Assembly: GCA_963713805.1 (NCBI GenBank)
Contig: CAVQNF010000003.1
Coordinates: forward strand, 62,001-126,000
DNA from: GAS188 sp963713805
GTDB lineage: Bacteria; Pseudomonadota; Alphaproteobacteria; Rhizobiales; Beijerinckiaceae
Reading direction: 5' to 3'
Length of the DNA: 64,000 nucleotides
Below, one piece after another: positions 1 through 8,188 of the stretch. Below the pieces are notes generated by a model. The model was not told the DNA's origin. It did no database searches and was given only the letters and a program-made list of their open reading frames with translations. How positions within the stretch are numbered: the stretch's first letter is position 1; every line of letters starts with the position of its first letter. The position numbers and the translations under genes are program-made.

Positions 1-327
1 GAGCGTGAACCGCGAACGCCCCGAGCGCAGCGTCATCTGCCCGCTCTCCCCGGTCGCCTCGAAGGTGACCTGGCTACCCTCCGGCAGCTTGCGCACGATC
101 TCGTATAAAGTGTGGGCCGGCGCGGTGACCCCGCCGCCTTGGGTGATTTCGGCCGGCACGGTCTCGCTGACCTCCATGTCGAGGTCGGTCGCCTTGAAAG
201 CAAGCGCGCCATCGATGCTGCGCACGAGCACGTTCGAAAGGATGGGGATGGTGTTGCGCCGCTCCACCACGCGGTGAACATGTCCGAGGGACTTCAGCAG
301 CGAAGCCCGTTCAAGTGTGACTTTCAT
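1..327 (-). CDS. dnaN: DNA polymerase III beta sliding clamp, N-terminal part
   Basis: The beta clamp encircles DNA and tethers the replicative polymerase. Only the first 109 codons lie in the window; the reading frame is open to base 1, so the 3' part is cut off by the window edge. The translated start (MKVTLERASLLKSLGHV) and the following stretch with ERRNTIPILSNV and DLDMEV are characteristic of domain I of DnaN. It lies downstream of dnaA on the same strand after a 167 bp gap, the usual dnaA-dnaN order. The ATG is the natural start because the protein begins at the family's usual first residues. Confidence 0.95.
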   Translation of the reverse strand, partial: MKVTLERASLLKSLGHVHRVVERRNTIPILSNVLVRSIDGALAFKATDLDMEVSETVPAEITQGGGVTAPAHTLYEIVRKLPEGSQVTFEATGESGQMTLRSGRSRFTL

Positions 328-494
328 CGTGGGCACTCTTCGGCGACCGAGACATTCGCGAACCAGGCGTGCGCCCGGCCCGCGAATTTGAACGAGGCCG
401 AGCCCCGACGCAAGCACCGTGATCGGGTTATCCGAAGCTGAACGCCGCGAGTGGGGAGGAGAGAAGGGAAGGCGCGGTCGAGCCGCGCATGCTC

Positions 495-2072
495 TCAGTC
501 GGTCAGCATGCGCTTCAGGAGCGCAATTTCTTCCTTGAGATTGGGATTCTCGCCGATCAAGCCTTCGATCTTGCGGACCGCGTGCAGCACGGTCGTGTGG
601 TCGCGTCCCCCGAAGCGCCGCCCGATCTCGGGAAGCGAGCGCAAGGTGAGCGTTTTCGACAGATACATGGCGATCTGGCGCGGGCGCACCACGCTCGCGG
701 TGCGCCGCGACGAGAGAAGGTCGGCGCGGGTCACATTGAAATGCGCCGAGACGAGCTTGAGGATTTCCTCGACGCGCACGCGCTTGGGCTCACGCGCCCG
801 GATCAGGTCGCGGATGGCGTTCTCCGCCGAATCGAGCGTCACATGCGCGCCGGCGAAGCTCGCATGCGCCAGCAGACGATTCACGGCGCCGTCGAGATCG
901 CGGCCATTGCTGGTGATCGCGCAAGCGACGAAATCGATGACGGTTTGCGGAACCTTGAAGGATGGATCGCGCTCGCTCGCGGCGGCGATCCGTCGCTCGA
1001 GGATGCGTCTGCGCAAATCCTCGTCGAAGGCGCCGATCTCGACGCACAACCCGCCGGCGAGCCGCGATTTGATGCGCTCGTCGAGCCCTTCGAGCTCGCC
1101 CGGCGGACGGTCGGCGGCCACCACCATCTGGCGGCGCTGGTCGGCGAGCGCATTGATGATATGGCAGAACTCCTGCTGCACGGTCTTGCCTTGCAGGAAC
1201 TGCACGTCGTCGACGATCAAGAGATCGATGTTGCGCATCTGGTCCTTGAACTGGATCGCGGTCTGCGAGCGCAGCGCCGAGACGAACCCGTGCATGAAGC
1301 GGTCCGCGGTCAAGTAGAGCGCCCGCATTCCCCTGGACTCGCAGGCGTGGGCCATCGCTTGCGACAAATGCGTCTTCCCGAGACCGACGGCCGCGTGGAT
1401 ATAGAGCGGATTGTAGACGGCTTGGGCGCCGACGGTTTCTCCCACCTTGCGGGCGGCCGCGCAGGCGAATTGATTCGAGCGGCCGACGACGAAGCTGTCG
1501 AATGTCAATTGCCGGTCGAGCGCGGCCGCGACCGACAGGGGCATCGAGACCTCCTGCTGCTTCTTGTCCGCCCGCGCGGGGAGGGACGTTCGCGGCTCGG
1601 CGCGAGGAAACGCTGCCGCACTCGCGCAGGGCGTCGTGCCTTCTACAGGCCGCATCGCGATGCGCTTCACCGGAGTGCCTTGAGGAATTGCGCCACGCAC
1701 GCTCACCTCGACGCGCACGGCGTTGCAATCGACTGCGAAATGCTTGCGCAGCCGCTCCGCGTAATGTGTGTCGATCCAGCTCTTGAGAAATCTCGTCGGC
1801 ACGCTCAAGCGTGCGACGCCGCCTTCGATCCCGGCCAGCTCGAGCGAGCCGAACCAGCTCGCGACCACGTCGTCGCCGAGTTCGGCGCGCAGCTTGCGGC
1901 GCACGCGCTCCCACAGCTCACCGAGCGCGGACGGACAAGGTCTCGAGCCGTTGATCGGGGCGACAGCGCTCTCCAAAATGAGCTCGCCGAGCGCAGCTTT
2001 TTCGCCAGTGGGAGTTGGAAGTGTGTTTTCGAGCATCGTGGTCAAGCCGATGAGGTCACGGGCTACGGACAT
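495..2072 (-). CDS. dnaA: Chromosomal replication initiator protein DnaA
   Basis: DnaA binds 9-bp boxes at the origin and melts DNA to start replication; it also acts as a transcription factor. The 525-residue protein has an N-terminal DnaB-interaction domain (about 50-115), a poorly conserved linker, an AAA+ domain with a Walker A region at 227-235 (AAVGLGKTH) and Walker B at 285-290 (LIVDDV), and a C-terminal DNA-binding domain with the signature GGRDHTTVLHAVRKIE. The first glycine of the classical P-loop is alanine, which I believe is common in this order. An internal start at MLENTLPTP (residue 13) is possible. Its upstream region holds DnaA-box-like sites and palindromes, suggesting autoregulation and perhaps the origin. 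Confidence 0.97.
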   Translation of the reverse strand: MSVARDLIGLTTMLENTLPTPTGEKAALGELILESAVAPINGSRPCPSALGELWERVRRKLRAELGDDVVASWFGSLELAGIEGGVARLSVPTRFLKSWIDTHYAERLRKHFAVDCNAVRVEVSVRGAIPQGTPVKRIAMRPVEGTTPCASAAAFPRAEPRTSLPARADKKQQEVSMPLSVAAALDRQLTFDSFVVGRSNQFACAAARKVGETVGAQAVYNPLYIHAAVGLGKTHLSQAMAHACESRGMRALYLTADRFMHGFVSALRSQTAIQFKDQMRNIDLLIVDDVQFLQGKTVQQEFCHIINALADQRRQMVVAADRPPGELEGLDERIKSRLAGGLCVEIGAFDEDLRRRILERRIAAASERDPSFKVPQTVIDFVACAITSNGRDLDGAVNRLLAHASFAGAHVTLDSAENAIRDLIRAREPKRVRVEEILKLVSAHFNVTRADLLSSRRTASVVRPRQIAMYLSKTLTLRSLPEIGRRFGGRDHTTVLHAVRKIEGLIGENPNLKEEIALLKRMLTD

Positions 2073-2155
2073 GCGCTCTCGTTCACCGACACAGCTCGAC
2101 GGCGGCGGCGGTCCAAGAACGCGGCGGTTTAGGGCGTCAGAAAGCGGAAGCTAGG

Positions 2156-2195
2156 CCGGAGTTCACGCAGTTACGCGAACCTCGCGGTACTCCGG
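2156..2195. repeat. Nested inverted repeats upstream of dnaA
   Basis: CCGGAGT at 2156-2162 pairs with ACTCCGG at 2189-2195. Inside this, CGCGA (2174-2178) pairs with TCGCG (2182-2186) around a 3-nt loop. The structure begins 84 bp before the dnaA start codon, so it could fold in the dnaA leader RNA or be a protein-binding palindrome. No T-run follows on the dnaA strand, so it is not an obvious intrinsic terminator. Confidence 0.5.
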
Positions 2196-2486
2196 TACAA
2201 GGAACAAAGTACATTGGAGCTTGGAAACGAGAGCAGTAATCCGAGGCGATCGTCTAGTGCCATTGCCCACTCCAGGTCGCGAGGCTCTTCTATTTTTGTT
2301 GGACGATGACACCTGCCGCCGCCCGCCCTCTCGCTCGATCACGTAAGCATCTCGACGACAGCCTCGCAATTGCGGTTTTGCAACACTGACCGGGGATTCG
2401 CATCCGAGTGGCCCGCGGACTTTGGAAGCTTCGTCGGCTGCGGCAGCTCAAGCCGTTGCGCTTGATTGATATTTCACATTCAACCC

Positions 2487-2495
2487 TGTGGATAT
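2487..2495 (-). promoter_or_regulatory. DnaA-box-like site
   Basis: TGTGGATAT reads ATATCCACA on the minus strand, one mismatch from the consensus TTATCCACA. It lies about 415 bp upstream of dnaA, next to an AT-rich palindrome at 2511-2525. Confidence 0.5.
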
Positions 2496-2761
2496 GTTGG
2501 GGGGAGCAGATTAATCGAAAATTAATGATCGGCTCCGGGCGCGGCCCCATGGATGGGCACCTGTCGTCGGCTCTTCCGACCCTTGGCGAACAACCCCATG
2601 ACATTCAATTCCAATTTCCCTGTCCAAATAGCCGGAACATGAGATTGGCTCGGTCATTGTCGTCGGCCGGCGGTCGCCACGCCGCCAAGAAAAGAGGCGT
2701 GGTCGGCGCGCAGGCTCGAGTTAGCGCGTCGAGCTCGCGCGCTTGGTGAGGGAAAACGATC

Positions 2762-2770
2762 TGTGGATAA
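2762..2770 (-). promoter_or_regulatory. Perfect DnaA box
   Basis: TGTGGATAA is the exact reverse complement of the DnaA consensus TTATCCACA. It sits between rpsT and dnaA, the expected place for a dnaA-regulatory or origin element. Confidence 0.65.
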
Positions 2771-2964
2771 AGAAGCGGTCCGAGGTGGCCGCGAAATCGA
2801 TCGCCGCATGGGGCGTCGATGCTCGGCGATCGGTCAGGTCCGGTCGTTTCCGGTGCGGCTATCGGACAGCACGGCTCGAGGTCGAGAGCCGGGCGGGAAG
2901 ACCGAATTCAAGCCGGTAGCGCGGCTCGGTCGCCGATAGGCGCGGCGGCGCGACCTCAGAAAGC

Positions 2965-3228
2965 TCAGCCCACTTTCTTCACGCGCGCGGAAAGCCGCGA
3001 AACCCTGTTCGACGCAGTCCTTTTGTGCAGGACGCCTTTTTGGGCGGCGCGCATCAATTCGGGCTGCGCCGCCTTCAACGCCGCCTGGGCGGCGGCTGCG
3101 TCTCCCGAGGCGATCGCCTCTTCGACCTTGCGAACGAAGCCGCGGAAGCGGCTCTTGCGGTTCTTGTTGACCTCCGCGCGCCGCAAGGCTTGGCGAGCGG
3201 CTTTCTTGGCCGAAGAGGTGTTGGCCAT
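2965..3228 (-). CDS. rpsT: 30S ribosomal protein S20
   Basis: S20 is a primary 16S rRNA-binding protein of the small subunit. The 87-residue product has the normal length, the typical start MANTSSAKKAARQALRR, a strongly basic composition, an alanine-rich helical centre and the ending SRLSARVKKVG. An AGGGAAA ribosome-binding site precedes the ATG. It is encoded alone between parC and dnaA on the same strand, and rpsT near dnaA is common in alphaproteobacteria. S20 autoregulates its own translation in E. coli; nothing in this leader proves that here. Confidence 0.97.
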   Translation of the reverse strand: MANTSSAKKAARQALRRAEVNKNRKSRFRGFVRKVEEAIASGDAAAAQAALKAAQPELMRAAQKGVLHKRTASNRVSRLSARVKKVG

Positions 3229-3409
3229 CGGATTTCCCTAACGTGAAGCCATCCAACTTGAAGGACGCGACTTCGAATGACGATGCGGTGAGGCAAAAGC
3301 CGCGCCGGACGCAAGGCTTCGCCGAAGGCGGGTTTATAGTGTCAGCTTCCGCGAAGCGTCAATGCGAGGACCGGATCGCCCTCGCCCGCGCCACTTTCGC
3401 CCGCGCACA

Positions 3410-5653
3410 TCACGAGAAGCGATTGGATTTCGGGAAGCCCTTCGGCGGAAGACGTCCGGCATCGCCGCGGTTTCCGATCCAGTCCCGAAGATCGCCCTTG
3501 CCCACCGTCCAGGTGCGGCCAGACGTGTCGGTCCAAGTCAATCCGTCATCGAGGCGGAACACACGCGCGTCGGAGAGGCCGCCGTCCCTGTAGCGCTGCA
3601 GCTTGACGCCGGAGCCGCGCCCCATCTCCGCCACCTGCCGAATCGGAAAGATGACAAGCTTGCGGTTCTCTCCGATCGCGGCGACATGGTCGCCGTCGGC
3701 AGGCACGAGGAGCGCGGCGCGCGACGGCGGGCGGGTGTTGAGAAACTGTCGGCCTTTGCGCGTCGACGACACGATCTCGTCCGCGGGCGCGACGAAGCCG
3801 CGCCCATCCGTCGCCACGACCAAAAGCTTGCTGCCGGGCCGGTAGGGCACGGCGGTCACGACGTCGGCCCCCTCGTCGAAATCGACCATGAGCTTGACCG
3901 GATCGCCGAAGCCGCGCCCGCCCGGCAACTTGCCCGCGTCGAGCGTGTAGAGCTTGCCGTTCGAGGCGAGCACCAGGACCTTCGAGGTCGATTCCATAAA
4001 GAAGGAAAGCTTGAGCGCGTCGTCGCCCTTGAACTGCAGCCCCGAAAGATCCTGGACGTGCCCCTTGAGCGCGCGCACCCATCCCTTTTCGGAGAGCACG
4101 AAGGTCAAGGGCTCGCGTTCCATGATCGCCTCGGCGAGATCGACGTCGGCGGCGGGCGCTGCCTCCGCGAAGCTCGTGCGGCGCTTGCCCAGCGTCGTCT
4201 CCGGACCGAACGCCTTGCGTATCTCCCGGATGTCGGCGGCAAGCACTTTCCATTGGCGCGCCTGCGACCCGATCAGGCGTTCGATCTGGCCCTTCTCGAC
4301 GGTCATCGCGTCGAATTCGCGTTTCAGCTCCATTTCCTCGAGCCTGCGCAACGAGCGCAGTCTCGTGTCGAGAATCGCATTGGCCTGGAGCTCGGTCAGG
4401 GTGAAGACCTGCATCAGCTCGACCTTCGGTTCGTCCTCCTGTCGAATGATGCGGATCACCTCGTCGAGATTGAGGTAGACGATCAAGAGCCCTGCGAGGA
4501 TTTCGAGACGGCGCTCGATCACCGCGAGGCGATGGCGAGAGCGGCGCAGCAGGACCTCGCGGCGATGATCGAGCCAGGCGAGCAGCACCTCCGCGAGCGA
4601 GACGACGCGCGGGACCTGGCCCGCCATCAGCACATTCATGTTGAGCGGGATGCGGCTCTCGAGGTCGGTGACGCGGAACAGGGATTCCATCATGACCGCG
4701 GGATCGACCGAGCGGTTTCTCGGCTCGATGACGATCCGCACATCCTCCGCGCTCTCGTCGCGCAAGTCCGCGACGAGAGGCAGCTTCTTGTTCTCCAGAA
4801 GCTCGGCGACGCGCTCGATGAGACGCCCCTTCGGCACGCCGTAGGGAATCTCGGTGACGATCGCGACCCAACTTCCGCGGCCGCCATCCTCCTTCTCCCA
4901 GCGGGCGCGCACACGGAAGCTGCCGCGCCCGGTGTCATAGGCCTGGTGGATCAATTCCCTCGGCTCGACCACCACGCCTCCGGTCGGAAAATCCGGTCCT
5001 TGCACGAAGGCCAGGAGCTCGGCGGTCGTCGCCTTCCGGTTCTCGATCAGATGGAGCGCCGCATCGCAGAGCTCGGCAGCGTTGTGCGGTGGGATCGAGG
5101 TCGCCATGCCGACCGCGATGCCCTGCGAGCCGTTGGCGAGCAGGTTCGGAAAAGCCGAGGGGAGGACCACCGGCTCTTGATTCTCACCATTATAAGTGTC
5201 GCGGAAATCGACCGCGTCCTCATCGATGCCTTCGAGCAGGAGGCGGGCGACCTCGGTGAGCCGCGCTTCCGTGTAGCGATAGGCTGCCGCATTGTCTCCG
5301 TCGATCGAGCCGTAGTTGCCCTGGCCGTCGACGAGCGGGTAGCGCTGAGCGAAATCCTGCGCGAGCCGGACCATCGCGTCGTAGATCGCCTGGTCGCCAT
5401 GAGGATGGAACTTGCCGATCACCTCGCCGACGACGCTCGCCGATTTCTTGAAGGCCGAGCCGGGGTCGAGGCGCAACAGCCGCATGGCATGCAGGATGCG
5501 ACGATGCACGGGCTTCAGCCCATCGCGTGCGTCCGGCAGGGCACGGCCCATGATCGTCGAGAGTGCGTAGGAGAGATAGCGCTCTTCCAGCGCGCTCCGG
5601 AGGTCGACATTCTCGATACGGCCGTCATCCGGCGGTTTGAGCGGCTTGCCCAT
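3410..5653 (-). CDS. parC: DNA topoisomerase IV subunit A
   Basis: ParC is the DNA-cleaving subunit of topoisomerase IV, which decatenates daughter chromosomes with ParE. The 747-residue protein has the breakage-reunion domain in its first half and a six-bladed beta-pinwheel C-terminal domain. The catalytic tyrosine is Y127 in RYTEAR. The quinolone-determining region reads HPHGDQAIYD (83-92), so the positions matching E. coli Ser80 and Glu84 are Gln88 and Asp92. I read the C-terminal half as ParC rather than GyrA because it is short and I see no clear GyrA box. It stands alone upstream of rpsT; parE is not in the window. Confidence 0.93.
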   Translation of the reverse strand: MGKPLKPPDDGRIENVDLRSALEERYLSYALSTIMGRALPDARDGLKPVHRRILHAMRLLRLDPGSAFKKSASVVGEVIGKFHPHGDQAIYDAMVRLAQDFAQRYPLVDGQGNYGSIDGDNAAAYRYTEARLTEVARLLLEGIDEDAVDFRDTYNGENQEPVVLPSAFPNLLANGSQGIAVGMATSIPPHNAAELCDAALHLIENRKATTAELLAFVQGPDFPTGGVVVEPRELIHQAYDTGRGSFRVRARWEKEDGGRGSWVAIVTEIPYGVPKGRLIERVAELLENKKLPLVADLRDESAEDVRIVIEPRNRSVDPAVMMESLFRVTDLESRIPLNMNVLMAGQVPRVVSLAEVLLAWLDHRREVLLRRSRHRLAVIERRLEILAGLLIVYLNLDEVIRIIRQEDEPKVELMQVFTLTELQANAILDTRLRSLRRLEEMELKREFDAMTVEKGQIERLIGSQARQWKVLAADIREIRKAFGPETTLGKRRTSFAEAAPAADVDLAEAIMEREPLTFVLSEKGWVRALKGHVQDLSGLQFKGDDALKLSFFMESTSKVLVLASNGKLYTLDAGKLPGGRGFGDPVKLMVDFDEGADVVTAVPYRPGSKLLVVATDGRGFVAPADEIVSSTRKGRQFLNTRPPSRAALLVPADGDHVAAIGENRKLVIFPIRQVAEMGRGSGVKLQRYRDGGLSDARVFRLDDGLTWTDTSGRTWTVGKGDLRDWIGNRGDAGRLPPKGFPKSNRFS

Positions 5654-5770
5654 GCTACCTCACCTTCAGGCCCGGCGCGCCCGCGAAAAAGCACGGTGCG
5701 CCGGGATGATTCGTCGGAAGCCTGATCTGAGGTCGGATGGGTAGCTTGCGCAAGGCCTTCGGCGGGTTCG

Positions 5771-6241
5771 TCAGAAGAGCGCGGTCGTGACCAGCGCTCT
5801 CGCGACCGCAAGAGCCCCGGCCGCGACCGACACATCGATGACCACCTGCCGGCGCCCGCGACGCAGCACGACCGCCTCGGCCCGCAGCGCCACGCTTCTC
5901 GCTGCCGCGAGGTAGCTGATGCTCAACGAGCTCGTGGCGCTTCCCCGCAATGTCTCGGCACAGGCGCCCGATAGCGCGGCGGCAACGCCGGCGACATCGA
6001 CGAGCGCCGCAATGACGCCGCCGTGAACGATATCCTCGACCGTCACATTCTGCGGCTTGAACGGCAAGCCGAGCATGACGCGATCGACCTCGAGCTCCAC
6101 CAGTTCGATACCGAGGGCGCGAGCGACCGGCGAACCGAGAAGAAGCTCGCGGATTCTTGAAGCGAGCCTCGGCTCGACCTTCGATGCGCTCGAGACTTCG
6201 GCTTGGTCCCGGCCCGTCTCGTCGTGTTTTGCGCCTTTCAT
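5771..6241 (-). CDS. PaaI-type hotdog-fold acyl-CoA thioesterase
   Basis: Proteins of this family hydrolyse acyl-CoA thioesters in the cytoplasm, often as tetramers. The 156-residue product has the family signature HGGVIAALVDVAG, with the conserved His-Gly-Gly on the hotdog helix, then SSLSISYLAAA and a C-terminal strand (RRQVVIDVSV). GAGGAA precedes the ATG as ribosome-binding site. It lies 117 bp upstream of parC on the same strand, but no functional link is evident. The substrate cannot be told from sequence; the close phenylacetate-type relatives act on aryl-CoA esters, others on medium-chain acyl-CoA. Confidence 0.8.
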   Translation of the reverse strand: MKGAKHDETGRDQAEVSSASKVEPRLASRIRELLLGSPVARALGIELVELEVDRVMLGLPFKPQNVTVEDIVHGGVIAALVDVAGVAAALSGACAETLRGSATSSLSISYLAAARSVALRAEAVVLRRGRRQVVIDVSVAAGALAVARALVTTALF

Positions 6242-6407
6242 GGCGTTCCTCGCCGAAATTCCGCCTCGACCGATCGTGCCGACAGCTTCGCACGGCTCTG
6301 CGCTTCACGCGAATGTGCACGCCAGCAGCCTGTTGAAAGCTCGCTTTTGCCCATCGCCAGGGCTTATGTGCGAAGGCCCTTCGATAACCAGCTCAAGGAG
6401 ATTCCCA

Positions 6408-7040
6408 GTGGCCTTTTCGACCATCCGGCCCCGCACCTTCTTTCACGCGGCGGCCATTGCTCTATCGACGCTCGTGCTCGGCTCGTCGTCGGGTTTCGCC
6501 CAGAAAGCGGAGACCGTGCGGGTTCGCGGCGTCATCGTCTCTCTCGACGGCTCGATGCTCACCGTCAAATCGCGCCAAGGCGCGGATGTGTCGATCAAGC
6601 TCGCCGACAATTTCCGGGTCGCGTCCGTCGTGAAGGCGTCGGCCGCCGACATCAAGCCCGGCGTTTTCATCGGCACGGCTTCCGTGTCGAAGGCCGGCGG
6701 CTCGCGCGCGCTCGAGGTTTTGGTTTTCCCCGAGGCTTTGCGCGGCACGGGCGAGGGCGACTATGCCTGGGATCTCACGTCCGACAGCATGATGACGAAC
6801 GGCACCGTCGGCTCCTCGGTCGCGAGCGTCGATGGCCCAACCGTCACCGTCGCCTACAAGGGTGGCGAGCGGAAGATCACGGTCGGCTCCGACACACCGA
6901 TCGTGACGCTCGGCCCGGCCGACAAATCGGACATCAAGCCGGGCACCCCCGTCTTCGTGACGACGCAGAAGCAGGCCGACGGCAGCTTCACCGCGGCTTC
7001 GATCACGATCGGCAAGAACGGGGTGGTCCCACCTATGTGA
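6408..7040 (+). CDS. Secreted DUF5666-like protein with internal repeat
   Basis: I do not know its function. I chose the GTG start at 6408 because AAGGAG stands 8 nt before it and the protein then opens with a normal signal peptide (a TIRPRTFFHAAAIAL hydrophobic run, predicted cleavage after GFAQ). The mature part of about 180 residues contains two related beta-rich units: one with GVIVSLDGSMLTVKS and IKPGVF, the other with SSVASVDGPTVTVAY and IKPGTPV. This resembles the OB-like DUF5666 proteins found in proteobacterial periplasms. A longer in-frame reading from 6057 would overlap the divergent thioesterase gene and lacks a signal sequence at its start. Confidence 0.7.
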   Translation: MAFSTIRPRTFFHAAAIALSTLVLGSSSGFAQKAETVRVRGVIVSLDGSMLTVKSRQGADVSIKLADNFRVASVVKASAADIKPGVFIGTASVSKAGGSRALEVLVFPEALRGTGEGDYAWDLTSDSMMTNGTVGSSVASVDGPTVTVAYKGGERKITVGSDTPIVTLGPADKSDIKPGTPVFVTTQKQADGSFTAASITIGKNGVVPPM

Positions 7041-7488
7041 GGAAAGCGCCGGGTCCAAATGGATCCGCGCCGATCGAAGCTCTTTGAAGGGTCGAAGCCA
7101 CTTTGAAGAAAGGAAGGCGCCGGCGCCGTTCGTTCGGTTGTCGCCGCTTTCCTAACGCTTATCGTCGGCGGGGCTCGCAAAAAAAGCGTCTTGGTTTCGA
7201 CCGGCATGATTGCCGCTTCTCGCATGGGCGGCTCCCTGCGCCACATCCGGCCCGCTCCCGCGTCGCGGTCGCGTCGCCATAGAAGGAGGGTGATCAGCGC
7301 CGATCGCAGCTCGTCGTTCGGGCTTGTGCGCGCGTTCTCGCTTATCGACTTGCCGAAAGGAGACCTTGCCGGGACCAAGGAGGCAAAGACTATTATTTGA
7401 GCCTTAAGCTTTTCAGCGTGCAATCGAAGAAGTTATCGAGAGCGGGGTCCGCTGGGGGCCGCGCTCTTTTCGTTTGATCGGACGTTGA
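7041..7488. promoter_or_regulatory. Leader region of the rimP-nusA-infB operon
   Basis: This 448 bp region has no supported gene; the small frame at 7191-7400 has no family features. It lies where E. coli carries metY and the rimP-nusA promoters, but I find no tRNA here. TTGCCG followed about 19 bp later by TATTAT (near 7361-7397) is a weak promoter candidate. A terminator-like hairpin occupies its last 50 bases. Confidence 0.4.
7439..7470 (+). terminator. Terminator-like hairpin just before rimP (possible attenuator)
   Basis: AGAGCG (7439-7444) pairs with CGCTCT (7462-7467). After a one-base G/G mismatch, GGTCC (7446-7450) pairs with GGGCC (7456-7460) using one G-U pair. The loop is 5 nt (7451-7455), and the stem ends in TTTT (7467-7470). 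It ends only 18 nt before the rimP ATG, so in the rimP transcript it would act as an attenuator rather than the end of another gene. Confidence 0.6.
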
Positions 7489-8172
7489 ATGGAACAAGCA
7501 GGCGAAATTGCCGAGCCGCGACTTGTCACCGAGACCGGCCTTGCCGCGCGCGTCGCCGCCGTCGTCGAGCCGTCCATGCGGGCCGCGGGCTTTCGCCTGG
7601 TGCGCGTCAAGGTGTCGGGCGAGGCGGGCTGCACGGTCCAGGTCATGGCCGAGAGGCCGGACGGCTCCATGAACGTCGAGGATTGCGAAGCCGTGAGCCG
7701 CTTGATTTCGCCGCTCCTCGATGTCGAGGATCCGATCGAGCGCGCCTACCGCCTCGAGATTTCCTCCCCCGGCATCGATCGTCCCTTGGTGCGCCGGTCC
7801 GACTTCGCGCGCTGGGCGGGCCATCGGGCGAAGATCGAGCTCGCCTTGCCCTTCGCCGGGCGCAAGCGCTTCAATGGCGTGCTGCTCGGGCTCGAGGGTG
7901 ACGAGGCGCGGCTGCGCCGTCTCGACTTGCGGGAAGGCGAAGACGCCGAAGTGCTGCTGCCGCTCGCTGACATCTCGGAGGCGCGGTTGGTGCTCACCGA
8001 CGATTTGGTGAGGAAGTCGTTGCGCCGCGGCAAGCGGACGGCCCGCGCCGGTGAGAACCTGGATACTCCAATGGATCGGAATGGCGGCGTCGCGCCTGGC
8101 CGGTCCGAGACGAGCGGGCGCAGTTTTCAGGATCGCCCGGAGAATTCCCAAAATACGATGCGACATCAATAG
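7489..8172 (+). CDS. rimP: Ribosome maturation factor RimP
   Basis: RimP assists late assembly of the 30S subunit. The 227-residue product shows the N-terminal alpha/beta domain (VVEPSMRAAGFRLVRVKV), the conserved DCEAVSRLISPLLDVEDPI and the signature YRLEISSPGIDRPLVR, followed by an SH3-like C-terminal domain. A tail of roughly 50 residues after LTDDLVRKSL is polar and longer than in E. coli RimP. It is the first gene of the operon with nusA, rnpM and infB, a conserved arrangement, and starts directly after a terminator-like hairpin. Confidence 0.95.
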   Translation: MEQAGEIAEPRLVTETGLAARVAAVVEPSMRAAGFRLVRVKVSGEAGCTVQVMAERPDGSMNVEDCEAVSRLISPLLDVEDPIERAYRLEISSPGIDRPLVRRSDFARWAGHRAKIELALPFAGRKRFNGVLLGLEGDEARLRRLDLREGEDAEVLLPLADISEARLVLTDDLVRKSLRRGKRTARAGENLDTPMDRNGGVAPGRSETSGRSFQDRPENSQNTMRHQ

Positions 8173-8188
8173 CCGGAGTTAGTGAAAC

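Larger units (their letters stand above)
2073..2964. other. dnaA upstream region, candidate oriC or dnaA promoter region
   Basis: This 0.9 kb has no convincing gene. Seen directly: a perfect DnaA box in reverse orientation (TGTGGATAA, 2762-2770), a one-mismatch box (TGTGGATAT, 2487-2495), an AT-rich palindrome TTAAT-CGAAA-ATTAA at 2511-2525 just beside it, a GANTC methylation site at 2395-2399, and nested inverted repeats at 2156-2195. Two boxes are few for a complete origin. A dnaA promoter with autoregulatory boxes would look similar, so the origin call is an inference. Short frames here (for example at 2408-2749) lack family features. Confidence 0.4.

Noticed and set aside
489..2132. Long plus-strand frame opposite dnaA
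   Set aside because: Shadow of dnaA; no recognisable domain.
3362..5725. 787-codon plus-strand frame opposite parC
   Set aside because: Antisense shadow of a certain gene in GC-rich DNA.
7191..7400. Small plus-strand frame in the rimP leader region
   Set aside because: Arg-rich sequence with no ribosome-binding site and no family features.
7041..7438. A tRNA gene in the rimP leader, as in E. coli (metY)
   Set aside because: No cloverleaf or T-loop pattern could be found.
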